NCBI GenBank assembly: GCA_021769035.1
Contig: JAETTP010000009.1
Span: 1 to 58,343 of the forward strand
DNA from: Bacillota bacterium
GTDB taxonomy: Bacteria > Bacillota > Dehalobacteriia > UBA4068 > UBA4997
Direction of reading: 5' to 3'
Length of the DNA stretch: 58,343 nt
The notes beneath the pieces are model-generated. The model was not told the origin of the DNA, ran no database searches, and saw nothing but the letters and a program-made list of their open reading frames with translations. Numbering within the stretch: position 1 is the first letter of the stretch; each line of letters begins with the position of its first letter. The position numbers and the translations under genes were made by a program. Positions 39,569 through 47,974 of the stretch are shown piece by piece.

Positions 39569-41299
39569 CTAAACGCGTCTTTGATTGGTAATATCCTCCA
39601 AAATGGCAATTTTTTCGGCAATCTCCCGGCAAACGCCACCCGCGTCGGAGCCGCCGCTTTGGCCATCAGCGATATAAACGGCGATTGCCCAACGCGGTTC
39701 GTCCGCCGGGAAAAAGCCGGCGAACCACACGCCAAAATTCTGGCTGGTGCCGGTTTTGCCGGCAATGCTGATTAAATCGCTGGCGGCCGGCTGGCCGGTG
39801 CCCTCCTGCACGGCCTGCACCAGCCAACGCTTCACTTGGCGGGCGCTTTCCGCCTGCACCACCTGCTGCGGCTGCGCGCTGGGGACTTCATAAAGCACGC
39901 GGCCTTTTTCGTCCAGCACGGCTTGCACCAGGCGCGGCGTGGGCAGTTGGCCGTCGTTAGCCACGGCGGACAGCAGCCGGGCCACCATCAGCGGTGTGGC
40001 TCGGATTCCCTTTTCGCCGATAGACAGATTGGCTACGTCGGCCGGCACCGCGGGGTTGAAGTTGAGCCTACTGGCGGAATCGCTCTGGCTGAGCTGAAAG
40101 CCGCGCAAAACCTGCTCGGCCATACCAAGGCGGTAGGCGTATTCGCCTATCAGCTCGCCGCCCAGGCTTTGGCCCAGCTGAATGAAATAGGGGTTGCAGG
40201 AATTGCCCAGGGCGCGGCCGATGTCCTCCTCGCCGTGGCCGTGGCTGTTCCAGCAGCCCACCTGGTGCCCGTTGGGCAGGGTTATGCTGCCGCTGCAATT
40301 AAACAGCTGGCCGGAGTTATCTATGCTGATATTGTGGTCCAGCGCGGCCAGACAGAGCACAATTTTAAACACCGAGGCCGGCGGATAGTAGGATAGGGCC
40401 TTGTTGACGTAAACGTCGCCCTCGGTGGCCGGCTGGCCAATATACTGGTTGTAGTTGGGGGCGCTTACCATTGCCAGAACGTCGCCATTTTGCACGTCCA
40501 GCAGCACGGCTGCGCCGTTTTTATCCTGCATAGCGGCTTCGGCAATGGCCTGATAGTTGTAATTGAGGGTCAGTTGCAGGTTAAGGGTCGGCTTGCCGCC
40601 GTCGGCGGCAATATAGCGCAGCCCCTCCGCGGTCGGCCGATTTTTTTCGTCCACCGTTACGGCGATATGGGCGCTGGACTGCCCGCGCAGCAAGGCGTCA
40701 TATTGTTTTTCCAGCCCACTTTTGCCGATATAGGCGGTGTCCTGGTTGCCCTGCCGGGTTAGCGTTTCCGCTTCGGTGGCGCTGCTGGCCCCAACATAGC
40801 CAATCAGGTGGGCGGCCAGGCCGTCTGTGCCGTAACGCGGGCGAATGGTGGTGGCGTATAGCCCGCTGATTTGGGCCAAAACCGGTTGCAAATCCTCCAA
40901 CTGACGCAGGCTTAAATTGCGGGCCAATATGAACGGCTGGCCGGCAGCCAGCTGTTGCTTGAGTTGGCCGGCGGCTGTGGCGGCGTTGGCTTGCAGCCGG
41001 CGGTTTTGCAGCAGGCTGTTTAAATAGGTGACCCAGTAGGCGTCGCTGTTTTCCGGCAACAGCCGGGGAAACACCAGCAGCACGCGTTCCGCCCGATTGG
41101 TGAAGCTTTGCCCGCTGCAATCTAAAATGTCACCGCGGGCGTATTCCCGCTCCTCCACGGCCAAAAGCCGCTGCCGCTGTACTTGGGCGGTGTAATCCGC
41201 CGCGTGGCTGTAATTGATTTGCAGCAGCCGGACGGCCAGCAGCGCAAAAAGCAGCAGCAGCAGCAGGGAAATATGGCGATGGCGGCGCAGAGAAAGCAA
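39569..41299 (-). CDS. Class B penicillin-binding protein (transpeptidase)
   Basis: This 576-residue protein has an N-terminal membrane anchor (ISLLLLLLFALLAVRLLQI), a PBP dimerisation domain (EYARGDILDCSGQSF, GLAAHLIGYVGA) and a transpeptidase domain with catalytic Ser in PPASVFK (about residue 309), SCN in LGNSCNPYF and KTG in IAGKTGTSQNFG. It cross-links peptidoglycan. No PASTA domain is present, so it differs from a typical SpoVD; its role in vegetative or spore wall synthesis is undecided. The TTG at 41299 is placed 6 bases after GAGGTG, and this site is inside a terminator-like hairpin. Confidence 0.88.
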   Translation of the reverse strand: MLSLRRHRHISLLLLLLFALLAVRLLQINYSHAADYTAQVQRQRLLAVEEREYARGDILDCSGQSFTNRAERVLLVFPRLLPENSDAYWVTYLNSLLQNRRLQANAATAAGQLKQQLAAGQPFILARNLSLRQLEDLQPVLAQISGLYATTIRPRYGTDGLAAHLIGYVGASSATEAETLTRQGNQDTAYIGKSGLEKQYDALLRGQSSAHIAVTVDEKNRPTAEGLRYIAADGGKPTLNLQLTLNYNYQAIAEAAMQDKNGAAVLLDVQNGDVLAMVSAPNYNQYIGQPATEGDVYVNKALSYYPPASVFKIVLCLAALDHNISIDNSGQLFNCSGSITLPNGHQVGCWNSHGHGEEDIGRALGNSCNPYFIQLGQSLGGELIGEYAYRLGMAEQVLRGFQLSQSDSASRLNFNPAVPADVANLSIGEKGIRATPLMVARLLSAVANDGQLPTPRLVQAVLDEKGRVLYEVPSAQPQQVVQAESARQVKRWLVQAVQEGTGQPAASDLISIAGKTGTSQNFGVWFAGFFPADEPRWAIAVYIADGQSGGSDAGGVCREIAEKIAILEDITNQRRV

Positions 41300-41359
41300 A
41301 AAAATCACCTCAAATATTTTTAGTGTGTGGACGCTGACAATATTTAAGGTGATTTTTTT
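41298..41359 (-). terminator. Terminator-like hairpin holding the PBP ribosome site
   Basis: Arms 41298-41318 and 41339-41359 pair over 20 of 21 positions with a 20-nt loop. On the minus strand it follows the Xaa-Pro peptidase stop by 4 bases and ends in seven T. The 3' arm contains GAGGTG, and the TTG start of the PBP gene overlaps the end of the T-tract. Confidence 0.78.
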
Positions 41360-41363
41360 AGTT

Positions 41364-42485
41364 TTATTTTATGCAGCATACGGCCAGTTTTTTCGGGAAA
41401 TGCGTTAAGGGCCGCAGGCCCTTTTCCGTCACCAGACAGGAGTCCTCAATGCGGACGCCGAAGCCGGCCTGCGGAAGGTAAACGCCGGGCTCCACCGTCA
41501 CGATTTGCCCCGGCTGGAGAACTTCCTGGCCGTTCTGGCGCAAATAGGGCGCTTCGTGCACGTTCAGGCCCACGCCGTGCCCCAGCGAGTGGGAAAAATA
41601 TTCGCCCAGGCCGCCGGCCTCGATAACGTCGCGGGCAATTTTGTCCGCTTGGTGGCAGGTCATACCCGGCTGAATTTGCTCCAGGGCCGTTTCCTGAGCC
41701 TGCTGTACCAGCCGGTAGGCGGCGGCTTGCTCCGGCTGCGGCTGGCCGATAATAAAGGTGCGGGTGCAATCGCCGCAATAATGTAGATAGGTTGCGCCAA
41801 AATCCAGGGTTACAAAGTCGCCGTTTTGCAGGCGATAATCCGAGGGAATGGCGTGCGGCTTGGCGCTATTGGGCCCGGCCGCCGCAATGGTGGGAAAAGC
41901 CAGGCCGTGGCCGCCGTTCTCGTGCAGGGCCTGCTCCAAAGCCCAGGCCAGCTCCCGCTCGGAAATGCCGGGAGCCAGCAGCGGTTGAATATCAATCAAC
42001 GCTTTATCGGCAATCTCGCCGCATTTTTCCAGGGCCAGGCACTCGACGGAGTCCTTGCAGAGGCGCGTCTGCAATGGCAGGCTGCCGGCCTCCTGCAAGC
42101 GGCAGGCGGGTGCGTTTTGGCTGAGGCTTTCGCTAATCTGCTGCCATTGGCTGTAGCTGAGGGCGGCCCCCTCAAAGCCCAGGCTGGTTAGCTGCTGCTC
42201 GGCGCAGATTTGGCTGAGCAGGGCGGCGTGGCTTTGCCCCGGCTGCTTGCAGATAAACTCCGCTTGCGGGGCCTCGGCCTCCGCCTGGGCGATGTAGCGT
42301 CCGTCGGAGAGCAGCCAGGTTTGGCGCAATCCCACCAGCAGCAGGCTGTCGTCGCCGGCAAAGCCGGAATAGTAAAAAATGTTTTGGGCGTCGCTTAACA
42401 GCAGGGCTTGCAGATTATGCTCCTGCAATAGCCGGCGCAGCTTTTGTAGGCGTTGCTGGAGCGGGCCGGGAATACAGCAATCCAT
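41364..42485 (-). CDS. Xaa-Pro peptidase, M24 family (YqhT-like)
   Basis: This 373-residue metallopeptidase has a creatinase-like N-terminal domain (ALLLSDAQNIFYYSGFAGDD) and a pita-bread catalytic domain. Metal ligands are in TLDFGATYLHYCGDCTRTF (two Asp), SHSLGHGVGLNVHEAP (His), VTVEPGVYLP and VRIEDSCLV (two Glu). It removes N-terminal residues before proline. In many Bacillota yqhT sits next to efp; here it is 29 kb away, in an apparent operon with lepB upstream and the PBP downstream. GAGGTG precedes the ATG. Confidence 0.92.
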   Translation of the reverse strand: MDCCIPGPLQQRLQKLRRLLQEHNLQALLLSDAQNIFYYSGFAGDDSLLLVGLRQTWLLSDGRYIAQAEAEAPQAEFICKQPGQSHAALLSQICAEQQLTSLGFEGAALSYSQWQQISESLSQNAPACRLQEAGSLPLQTRLCKDSVECLALEKCGEIADKALIDIQPLLAPGISERELAWALEQALHENGGHGLAFPTIAAAGPNSAKPHAIPSDYRLQNGDFVTLDFGATYLHYCGDCTRTFIIGQPQPEQAAAYRLVQQAQETALEQIQPGMTCHQADKIARDVIEAGGLGEYFSHSLGHGVGLNVHEAPYLRQNGQEVLQPGQIVTVEPGVYLPQAGFGVRIEDSCLVTEKGLRPLTHFPKKLAVCCIK

Positions 42486-42509
42486 ATTTACACCTCGTAT
42501 TCAGAAAAT

Positions 42510-43928
42510 TTATTTTATTGTGCCGAATGTTTCAAACGGATAAATCCGCCACAGGGCTTTGCCGCTGATGGTGGAAATTTTGATAAAGGAAACGTCGCTG
42601 TCGCGGCTGTCGTGGCTGACCTCCCGGTTGTCGCCCATCACAAAGACGGAATCGTCCGGCACCAGGGTGTCCACAAAGCCGCCGGTGGTTTGGCCGTTCA
42701 GATAATCCTCGTTTAAGGGCTGGCTGTCGATATAAACCTGGCCCTCGCTGATTTGCAGGTGCTCGCCGGGCAGGCCGATAATGCGTTTTACGTAAAACAC
42801 GCCTTCGGCCTCGTTTGGCGCTTGAAAGACCACAATATCGCCGCGCTGCGGCGCGCCCCACAAATAGGGCAGGGGCGAGGTGAGCACCTTATCGTCCGGC
42901 TCCAGCGTAGGCTGCATAGAGCCGCCGGAAACTTGCGTTGGCATCAGCACCCAGGTGCGAATGGCCATAGCCACCGCCAAAGCCAGCACAATGCAGATTA
43001 AATAGCTTTTCCAACTGCTGCGTTTGGGTTGGGGCGCTGCTTCTGTTTCTGTTTTGTTTGTTTCCGCCTCTGCAAGTTGCGGCGCAGCTTCCGGGTTGGC
43101 CGCTGCGGCAGCTTCCGGGTCGTTCAGCTTCAGGTAGGCGTGCTGCTTGGCTTCCCAAAAGTTGGCGTTGGCGTGGTTGGTGTTGCGGCCCAGGTTTGGT
43201 TGCGCCGCCTGGTTGGTTTGATTAGTCTGGTCGGCTGCCTCCGCCGCTGCTTCGTTCGCTGTCGCGTTTGGCGCGTTTGGCGTGTCTGCCGCGTCTGTTG
43301 GTTGCTGCCCGTCGGCGGGCTTGGCCTCTGGTTCGCTAGGCAGCTGGGGAGCCTCCAGCTCGCTGAGCTGGGGCAGTATTTCGGCAAAGCTAAGCGGGGG
43401 CAGTTCCTCCTGCTCCTCCGGCGGAACCTGCTCCAAATGCTGGCGAATGGCTTGCAGACGGCTTTCCACTTCCTGGCTGAGGGTTTGCTGTTTTTGCATA
43501 AAAAAGTTGCTGTTCTGCCAGTTTTCCATCAGCCGCCGAATGGTTTCCTGCTGGTTCTGCACCGCGGCGGCGTCCTCCTCCAGCCTGGTGTGCAGGCTTT
43601 TAATATTGTTCAGCTGCTCGTTGTAAGCGTGCAAAGTTTGCACGCTTTTTTGCTTGGCCAGGGCCAGCTCCAGCAGCGCGTTTTTGTTCTCCTCTTCCAG
43701 CTCGTTCAGCAGGGCCTTTTCGGCTTGCAGCTTTTGGCGGTTGGTTTCCTCTATATTAAGCGCCGCCGCCACCAGGGGTTGTTGACGCTGCATTTGGCGG
43801 CTGAGGTGCTGGGTGTTGTTTTCCGTAACCTCCAACAGCTGTTTCCGCTTTTGCTTGTAAATAATGGTTTGCGTCAACTGCTCCTGCGCGGTTGTAGGCT
43901 TGTTGACGTCCGGGTGGAGATTGTTCAA
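42510..43928 (-). CDS. lepB: Signal peptidase I with a ~305-residue coiled-coil N-terminal extension
   Basis: This 472-residue protein has a C-terminal, complete S26A signal peptidase domain: membrane helix YLICIVLALAVAMAIRTWVL, catalytic Ser337 in SGGSMQPTL, Lys381 in FYVKRIIGLPGE, and MGDNREVSHDSRD. The first 305 residues are cytoplasmic. They comprise a long helical coiled coil (about residues 20-165, rich in Gln, Leu, Glu), then a Pro/Ala/Asn/Gln-rich linker. Normal type I peptidases of Bacillota have about 180 residues. The N-terminus LHPDVNK resembles the HPD motif of a J-domain followed by one helix. The start is TTG, 9 bases after AGGAGG. Confidence 0.9.
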   Translation of the reverse strand: MNNLHPDVNKPTTAQEQLTQTIIYKQKRKQLLEVTENNTQHLSRQMQRQQPLVAAALNIEETNRQKLQAEKALLNELEEENKNALLELALAKQKSVQTLHAYNEQLNNIKSLHTRLEEDAAAVQNQQETIRRLMENWQNSNFFMQKQQTLSQEVESRLQAIRQHLEQVPPEEQEELPPLSFAEILPQLSELEAPQLPSEPEAKPADGQQPTDAADTPNAPNATANEAAAEAADQTNQTNQAAQPNLGRNTNHANANFWEAKQHAYLKLNDPEAAAAANPEAAPQLAEAETNKTETEAAPQPKRSSWKSYLICIVLALAVAMAIRTWVLMPTQVSGGSMQPTLEPDDKVLTSPLPYLWGAPQRGDIVVFQAPNEAEGVFYVKRIIGLPGEHLQISEGQVYIDSQPLNEDYLNGQTTGGFVDTLVPDDSVFVMGDNREVSHDSRDSDVSFIKISTISGKALWRIYPFETFGTIK

Positions 43929-43971
43929 AGTAGTATTCCTCCTGAGGCGGCTAAAATCCGCCTGGTTTGAC

Positions 43972-44000
43972 TTGCCTGTGTGCTATTTATGTGATATAAT
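43972..44000 (+). promoter_or_regulatory. Probable sigma-A promoter of rnhA
   Basis: TTGCCT, a 17-bp spacer and TATAAT lie in the divergent gap between lepB and rnhA. Confidence 0.6.
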
Positions 44001-44123
44001 TAATGATATAATTTAAGCTAAGGCTTAATTTAGCGAATGTTCGAGCAACATTTATTATATTCGCAAAAAGGCGGCGTTTTCCTGCTGCTTTTGCGCAAGT
44101 TTGCGAGAGGGGTTGGAGTTTTC

Positions 44124-44597
44124 TTGACGAAAGCATTAAATAATAACTACGAAGGCTTTTTGGCCGGCGTGCAGATTTATACCGACGGCGCTTGTTCCGG
44201 CAATCCGGGGCCGGGCGGCTGGGGCGCGGTGCTGATGTTTGGCCCGCACAAGCGGGAGCTATCCGGCTTTGAGGCCAACACCACCAACAACCGTATGGAG
44301 CTGTTGGCGGCCATTTGCGCCTTGGAGGCCTTAACCAAGCCTTGCGCGGTGGATTTGTTCAGCGACAGCGCTTATCTGGTGAACGCCTGGAAGCAGGGCT
44401 GGCTGGCCGGTTGGCAGCGCAACGGCTGGCAGACCGCAAAAAAGCAGCCGGTGGAAAATCAGGATTTGTGGCAGCGGCTGCTGGCACTGAGCCAAAAACA
44501 CCGCATAACCTGGCACAAGGTGAAAGGGCATGCGGATAATCAATGGAACAATCGCTGCGACGAGCTGGCAGTGGCTGAGGTTAAACGCCATAGTTAG
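44124..44597 (+). CDS. rnhA: Ribonuclease HI
   Basis: This 157-residue enzyme degrades RNA in RNA-DNA hybrids. The catalytic acids are in [15 protein letters not shown] (Asp), NRMELLAA (Glu), [12 protein letters not shown] (Asp) and NNRCDELA (Asp), as in E. coli RnhA, which has nearly the same length. The TTG at 44124 is chosen because GGAG lies 5 bases upstream and the length then fits; the longer open frame starting at 44037 has no ribosome site. Confidence 0.93.
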   Translation: MTKALNNNYEGFLAGVQIYTDGACSGNPGPGGWGAVLMFGPHKRELSGFEANTTNNRMELLAAICALEALTKPCAVDLFSDSAYLVNAWKQGWLAGWQRNGWQTAKKQPVENQDLWQRLLALSQKHRITWHKVKGHADNQWNNRCDELAVAEVKRHS

Positions 44598-44675
44598 CTA
44601 TTTTATTATTATAGAAAAAACGGGCCAAAATATTAGGGCCTATTTGGGTAATCTAAAGAGGAGTTTAAGCGAAAT

Positions 44676-46610
44676 ATGAAAATTCGGAAAAAAACTTTGG
44701 CGTTGTTGTTGTTTTCCACCGCCTTTATCTGCACGGTTGGGGTCAGCGCGCTGGTGCTGTGGCAGACAGACGTGCTGAATTTACCCAACAGTCAGCCGGT
44801 GGAGCCGGCGGTGACGGAAAACCCGCAGCCGGTCAGCCTGCTTTATCCGGCCTTGAACGACGACGGCCTTTGGGGTTATATTAACGATAAGGGTCAGTTG
44901 GTGCTGCCTGCGGTTTATCAGGAGGCGTTGCCTTTCACTGGCAAGGCGGCCTGGGTGAAGCAAAACGGCCTTTGGGGCGCTATTGATTTTGAGGGGAATT
45001 TTTTGGTGCCGGCGGAATATGAAAGCATTATCACCTACAGCTACAACGGCAGCAGCATTGTGGCGGCTTACAATGCGCTTTCCTCGCCGGTTTATCCGGA
45101 GGCGAACACGGCTTTGTTCGACGCGAACGCCACCAAGCTTTTTGGCGTTTCCGGCCGGCTGGGCCAGCTTTGCGACGGCTTGATGGCTTTTTCCCGCCAG
45201 CGGGGCGATCAGGTGAGCTGGGGTTATATCAACCCGCACGGCGAGATTGTGATTGAACCGGTTTATGCCGAGGTGGGGCAGGTTTCCGGCAACTTTGCTC
45301 TGGTGCGGGATTTTGAGGGCAAAACCCTGCTGCTGAATATCCACGCTAAAAATGCGGTGGAGGCGCCGGAACTGACTACGGAGCTGATTCCGGATTTGAA
45401 TGTGATTGGCAGCCGTCTGGTTTTGGCGCAGCAGGACGGCAAATATGGCTATGTCAGCGTAAGCGGCGGTGTGGTGATTGCTTACGCCTTTGATTGGGCC
45501 CTGCCTTTTCAGGGCGGCGCGGCTTTGGTGGGCCAGGGCGAGCAGGCTGAGCTGCTGGCAGCTGACGGCACGGTGTTGGTGCCGGCCAAAAATTATGCGG
45601 CGGCGGAGTATCTGGGGGCGGGCCTCTATGCCTTTAAGGAGCAGGGAACAGCTTCCTGGCAGGTTTACAATGCCCAGGGTGACTTGGCGGTGGAGGAGCC
45701 GGTTTTTGGCTTCGGTCAGTGGCAGAATGGTTTGCTCAGCTTTTGGACGGCTGATTACACCGCCTTTTTCAATGCGGAGGGGCAAGTGCAGCCGGGTCTG
45801 CGACTGGGCTTGCAGCCGGGCGTTTTCCGGCTTGGCCATTTGTACGGCGTGCAGGACGTGAACGGCCAAACCTGGTTCGACGAGCACGGCCGCACGGTTT
45901 GGAGCGTGGGGCGCGACCGTCAGTTGGCCCCTGGGGTCAGCTTGCTGACGGTGTTGGAAAACCGCGATGTTAATTATCTGGTTTACTATCCGCAGGTGGA
46001 GCTTAACAGCCGGGCCGCCGCCGGACAGGAGGTTGTTTGGGAGCGGCTGAACCGGGCGCTAGAGGACAACGCCCTGGGCGAATATTATGATAGCTATATG
46101 CTACGGGACGAGCTGCAATTTAGGGTGAGCGGCGATTTTGTCATTGTGAGCAGTGGCGCGGTGCTTACCGCGGTGCAGCGGCTGCGTTTGGACGATTCCT
46201 GGCAGAGCTATCAGGCCGGCAATGGCGAGCCAGAGGAGCAGGTGCACACTGTTTGCTTTGATAAGGAAAACGGTCAGCTTTATAATCTGAGCGATTTGTT
46301 TAAGCCGGGGGTGAATTGGCGGTTGGAGCTGCTGGAGCCGGCCCGCGGCACCTACAGCGTGAGCCAGGCCGGCCAGGGCCTGCCGGAAAATCCGGAGGTT
46401 TTGGATTTCCTGGAGCGTCGCCTGCCGCGCGCGGTGGAATTTTCCCTCAGCTGGAACACTTTAACCCTGTATATTCCCCTGAGCGACGGCTCCTGCCAGC
46501 CCTTGGAGATTTACTACCAGGATATTGAAGAGCTGATTGATATGGAGGGCGAGCTTTGGCAGCGAATGCGCACGGTTGATTCCCCTGCCCAGCTGCCGGA
46601 GAGCCGCTAG
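44676..46610 (+). CDS. Secreted or membrane-anchored WG-repeat protein with C-terminal DUF3298-like domain
   Basis: This 644-residue protein has an N-terminal signal anchor (LALLLFSTAFICTVGVSALVL). From about residue 60 to 330 it has WG beta repeats (DGLWGYINDKGQLVLP, NGLWGAIDFEGNFLVP, VSWGYINPHGEIVIEP, DGKYGYVSVSGGVVIA), each about 40-45 residues. The C-terminal third (YYDSYMLRDELQFRVSGDF, GQLYNLSDLFKPG) resembles the DUF3298 domain of cell-surface proteins. It should act outside the membrane; the ligand is unknown. AGAGGAG precedes the ATG. It is followed at once by hemW. Confidence 0.82.
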   Translation: MKIRKKTLALLLFSTAFICTVGVSALVLWQTDVLNLPNSQPVEPAVTENPQPVSLLYPALNDDGLWGYINDKGQLVLPAVYQEALPFTGKAAWVKQNGLWGAIDFEGNFLVPAEYESIITYSYNGSSIVAAYNALSSPVYPEANTALFDANATKLFGVSGRLGQLCDGLMAFSRQRGDQVSWGYINPHGEIVIEPVYAEVGQVSGNFALVRDFEGKTLLLNIHAKNAVEAPELTTELIPDLNVIGSRLVLAQQDGKYGYVSVSGGVVIAYAFDWALPFQGGAALVGQGEQAELLAADGTVLVPAKNYAAAEYLGAGLYAFKEQGTASWQVYNAQGDLAVEEPVFGFGQWQNGLLSFWTADYTAFFNAEGQVQPGLRLGLQPGVFRLGHLYGVQDVNGQTWFDEHGRTVWSVGRDRQLAPGVSLLTVLENRDVNYLVYYPQVELNSRAAAGQEVVWERLNRALEDNALGEYYDSYMLRDELQFRVSGDFVIVSSGAVLTAVQRLRLDDSWQSYQAGNGEPEEQVHTVCFDKENGQLYNLSDLFKPGVNWRLELLEPARGTYSVSQAGQGLPENPEVLDFLERRLPRAVEFSLSWNTLTLYIPLSDGSCQPLEIYYQDIEELIDMEGELWQRMRTVDSPAQLPESR

Positions 46611-46621
46611 GAGGCGTGCAG

Positions 46622-47851
46622 ATGGCTTTTAAATCTCTTTATGTGCATTGGCCGTTCTGCTTGCGGCGTTGTAATTACTGCGATTTTCTCTCGCATAATA
46701 TTTTTGAGGTGCAGGAGCAGGCGGCGGCCTATCCGCAGGCCTTGCGGCAGGAGCTCAGAATGTATCGCGCTTACGCGGACGAGCTGGTTTCCATCTATTT
46801 TGGCGGCGGCACGCCTACGGTTATGCCGGCGGAGGAGTTGTGCTCTCTGCTGGATTTTATCCGCCAAACCTACGCCGTGCGCGAGGACGCGGAAATTACC
46901 GTGGAGTGCAATCCAGCCACGGCGGACGAGGCTTATCTACGCCAGCTGCGGCAGGTTGGCTTTAACCGGCTTTCCCTGGGGGCGCAGAGCTTTCAGCCGG
47001 CGGAGCTGCAACGGCTGGGCCGGGCCCACAGCGCGGCGGACACCGTGCTGGCGGTGGCGGAGGCGCGGGCGGCCGGCTTTGATAATCTGAGCCTGGATTT
47101 GATGTATGCCCTGCCGGGGCAGACGATGGCCGATTTGGAGTTTAATCTGCGCACTGCTATGCGTTTGCAGCCGGACCACATCTCGCTTTACTCCTTGCAG
47201 CTGGATAACAACAGCCCCTGGGGTCGGCAGCATGCCAAAGGGCTCCTTTCAGCGGCTGATGAGGATTTGGAAGCGGATATGCTGCTTTTTGCCTGGCAGT
47301 TTTTGCAGGAGCATGGGTTTGTGCAGTATGAGATAGCCAACTTTGCCAAAAAAGACCAACGGGATTTCCGCAGCCGCCACAATCGAATGTACTGGCAGCG
47401 GGAGGATTACCTGGGCGTGGGCCTGGGTGCGGCCTCCTGCCTGTTTTTGCGGCGTTGGCAGAATGTGGGCGGGCTTGCCGCCTACATTAACAGCCTGCTC
47501 AAACTGCACCGGCCGCCGGTGGAGGAGGAGGAGCTGACCATGGCCCAGTGCATGAGCGAGGTTATGTTTATGGGCCTGCGCCAAACGGCGGGCGTGGATA
47601 TTTACCCGGTGATTGAGCGTTTCCGGGTTGACCCTTTGCGCTTTTATGCGCAGGAGCTGCCGCCGCTTTACGCCGCCGGCCTGCTGGAATATTTGGAGGA
47701 CGCGCACAACCTGCGCCTGACTAAAAAAGGTCTGGTGCTGGCTAATCAGGTGTTTTTGGCGTTCATCAAGGACGAGGCAGAGGATATTCAACTTTGCCGC
47801 CGGCCGGATTGCCCCGACGATTTGGCCGGGCTGGGGGATATTGAGATATAA
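46622..47851 (+). CDS. hemW: Heme chaperone HemW (radical SAM, HemN-like)
   Basis: This 409-residue protein has the radical-SAM motif CLRRCNYC near residue 15 (CxxxCxxC), the HemN-family segments IYFGGGTPTVMPAEEL, LSLGAQSFQPAELQRLGR and LDLMYALPGQTMADLEFNL, and the HemW C-terminal domain. HemW binds heme and delivers it to membrane enzymes; it is not a coproporphyrinogen oxidase. The ATG at 46622 is 7 bases after AGGAGG; the GTG at 46616 is too close. Its place just before hrcA is the classical order in Bacillota. Confidence 0.93.
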   Translation: MAFKSLYVHWPFCLRRCNYCDFLSHNIFEVQEQAAAYPQALRQELRMYRAYADELVSIYFGGGTPTVMPAEELCSLLDFIRQTYAVREDAEITVECNPATADEAYLRQLRQVGFNRLSLGAQSFQPAELQRLGRAHSAADTVLAVAEARAAGFDNLSLDLMYALPGQTMADLEFNLRTAMRLQPDHISLYSLQLDNNSPWGRQHAKGLLSAADEDLEADMLLFAWQFLQEHGFVQYEIANFAKKDQRDFRSRHNRMYWQREDYLGVGLGAASCLFLRRWQNVGGLAAYINSLLKLHRPPVEEEELTMAQCMSEVMFMGLRQTAGVDIYPVIERFRVDPLRFYAQELPPLYAAGLLEYLEDAHNLRLTKKGLVLANQVFLAFIKDEAEDIQLCRRPDCPDDLAGLGDIEI

Positions 47852-47888
47852 TATATATAGAAAATAAAAAAAAACTTGAATTTGGATA

Positions 47889-47948
47889 TTGACAAATTCA
47901 GGGTATGGTGCTATCCTATTATTAGCACTCGATGAGTTAGAGTGCTAA
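47889..47948 (+). promoter_or_regulatory. Heat-shock promoter with CIRCE operator
   Basis: TTGACA (47889-47894), a 17-bp spacer and TATCCT (47912-47917) are followed by a perfect CIRCE: TTAGCACTC (47922-47930), 9 bases, GAGTGCTAA (47940-47948). HrcA binds CIRCE and represses the operon at low temperature, so the operon is autoregulated. Confidence 0.96.
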
Positions 47949-47974
47949 CAAAAAAATGCGAAGGAGGATGCCTG

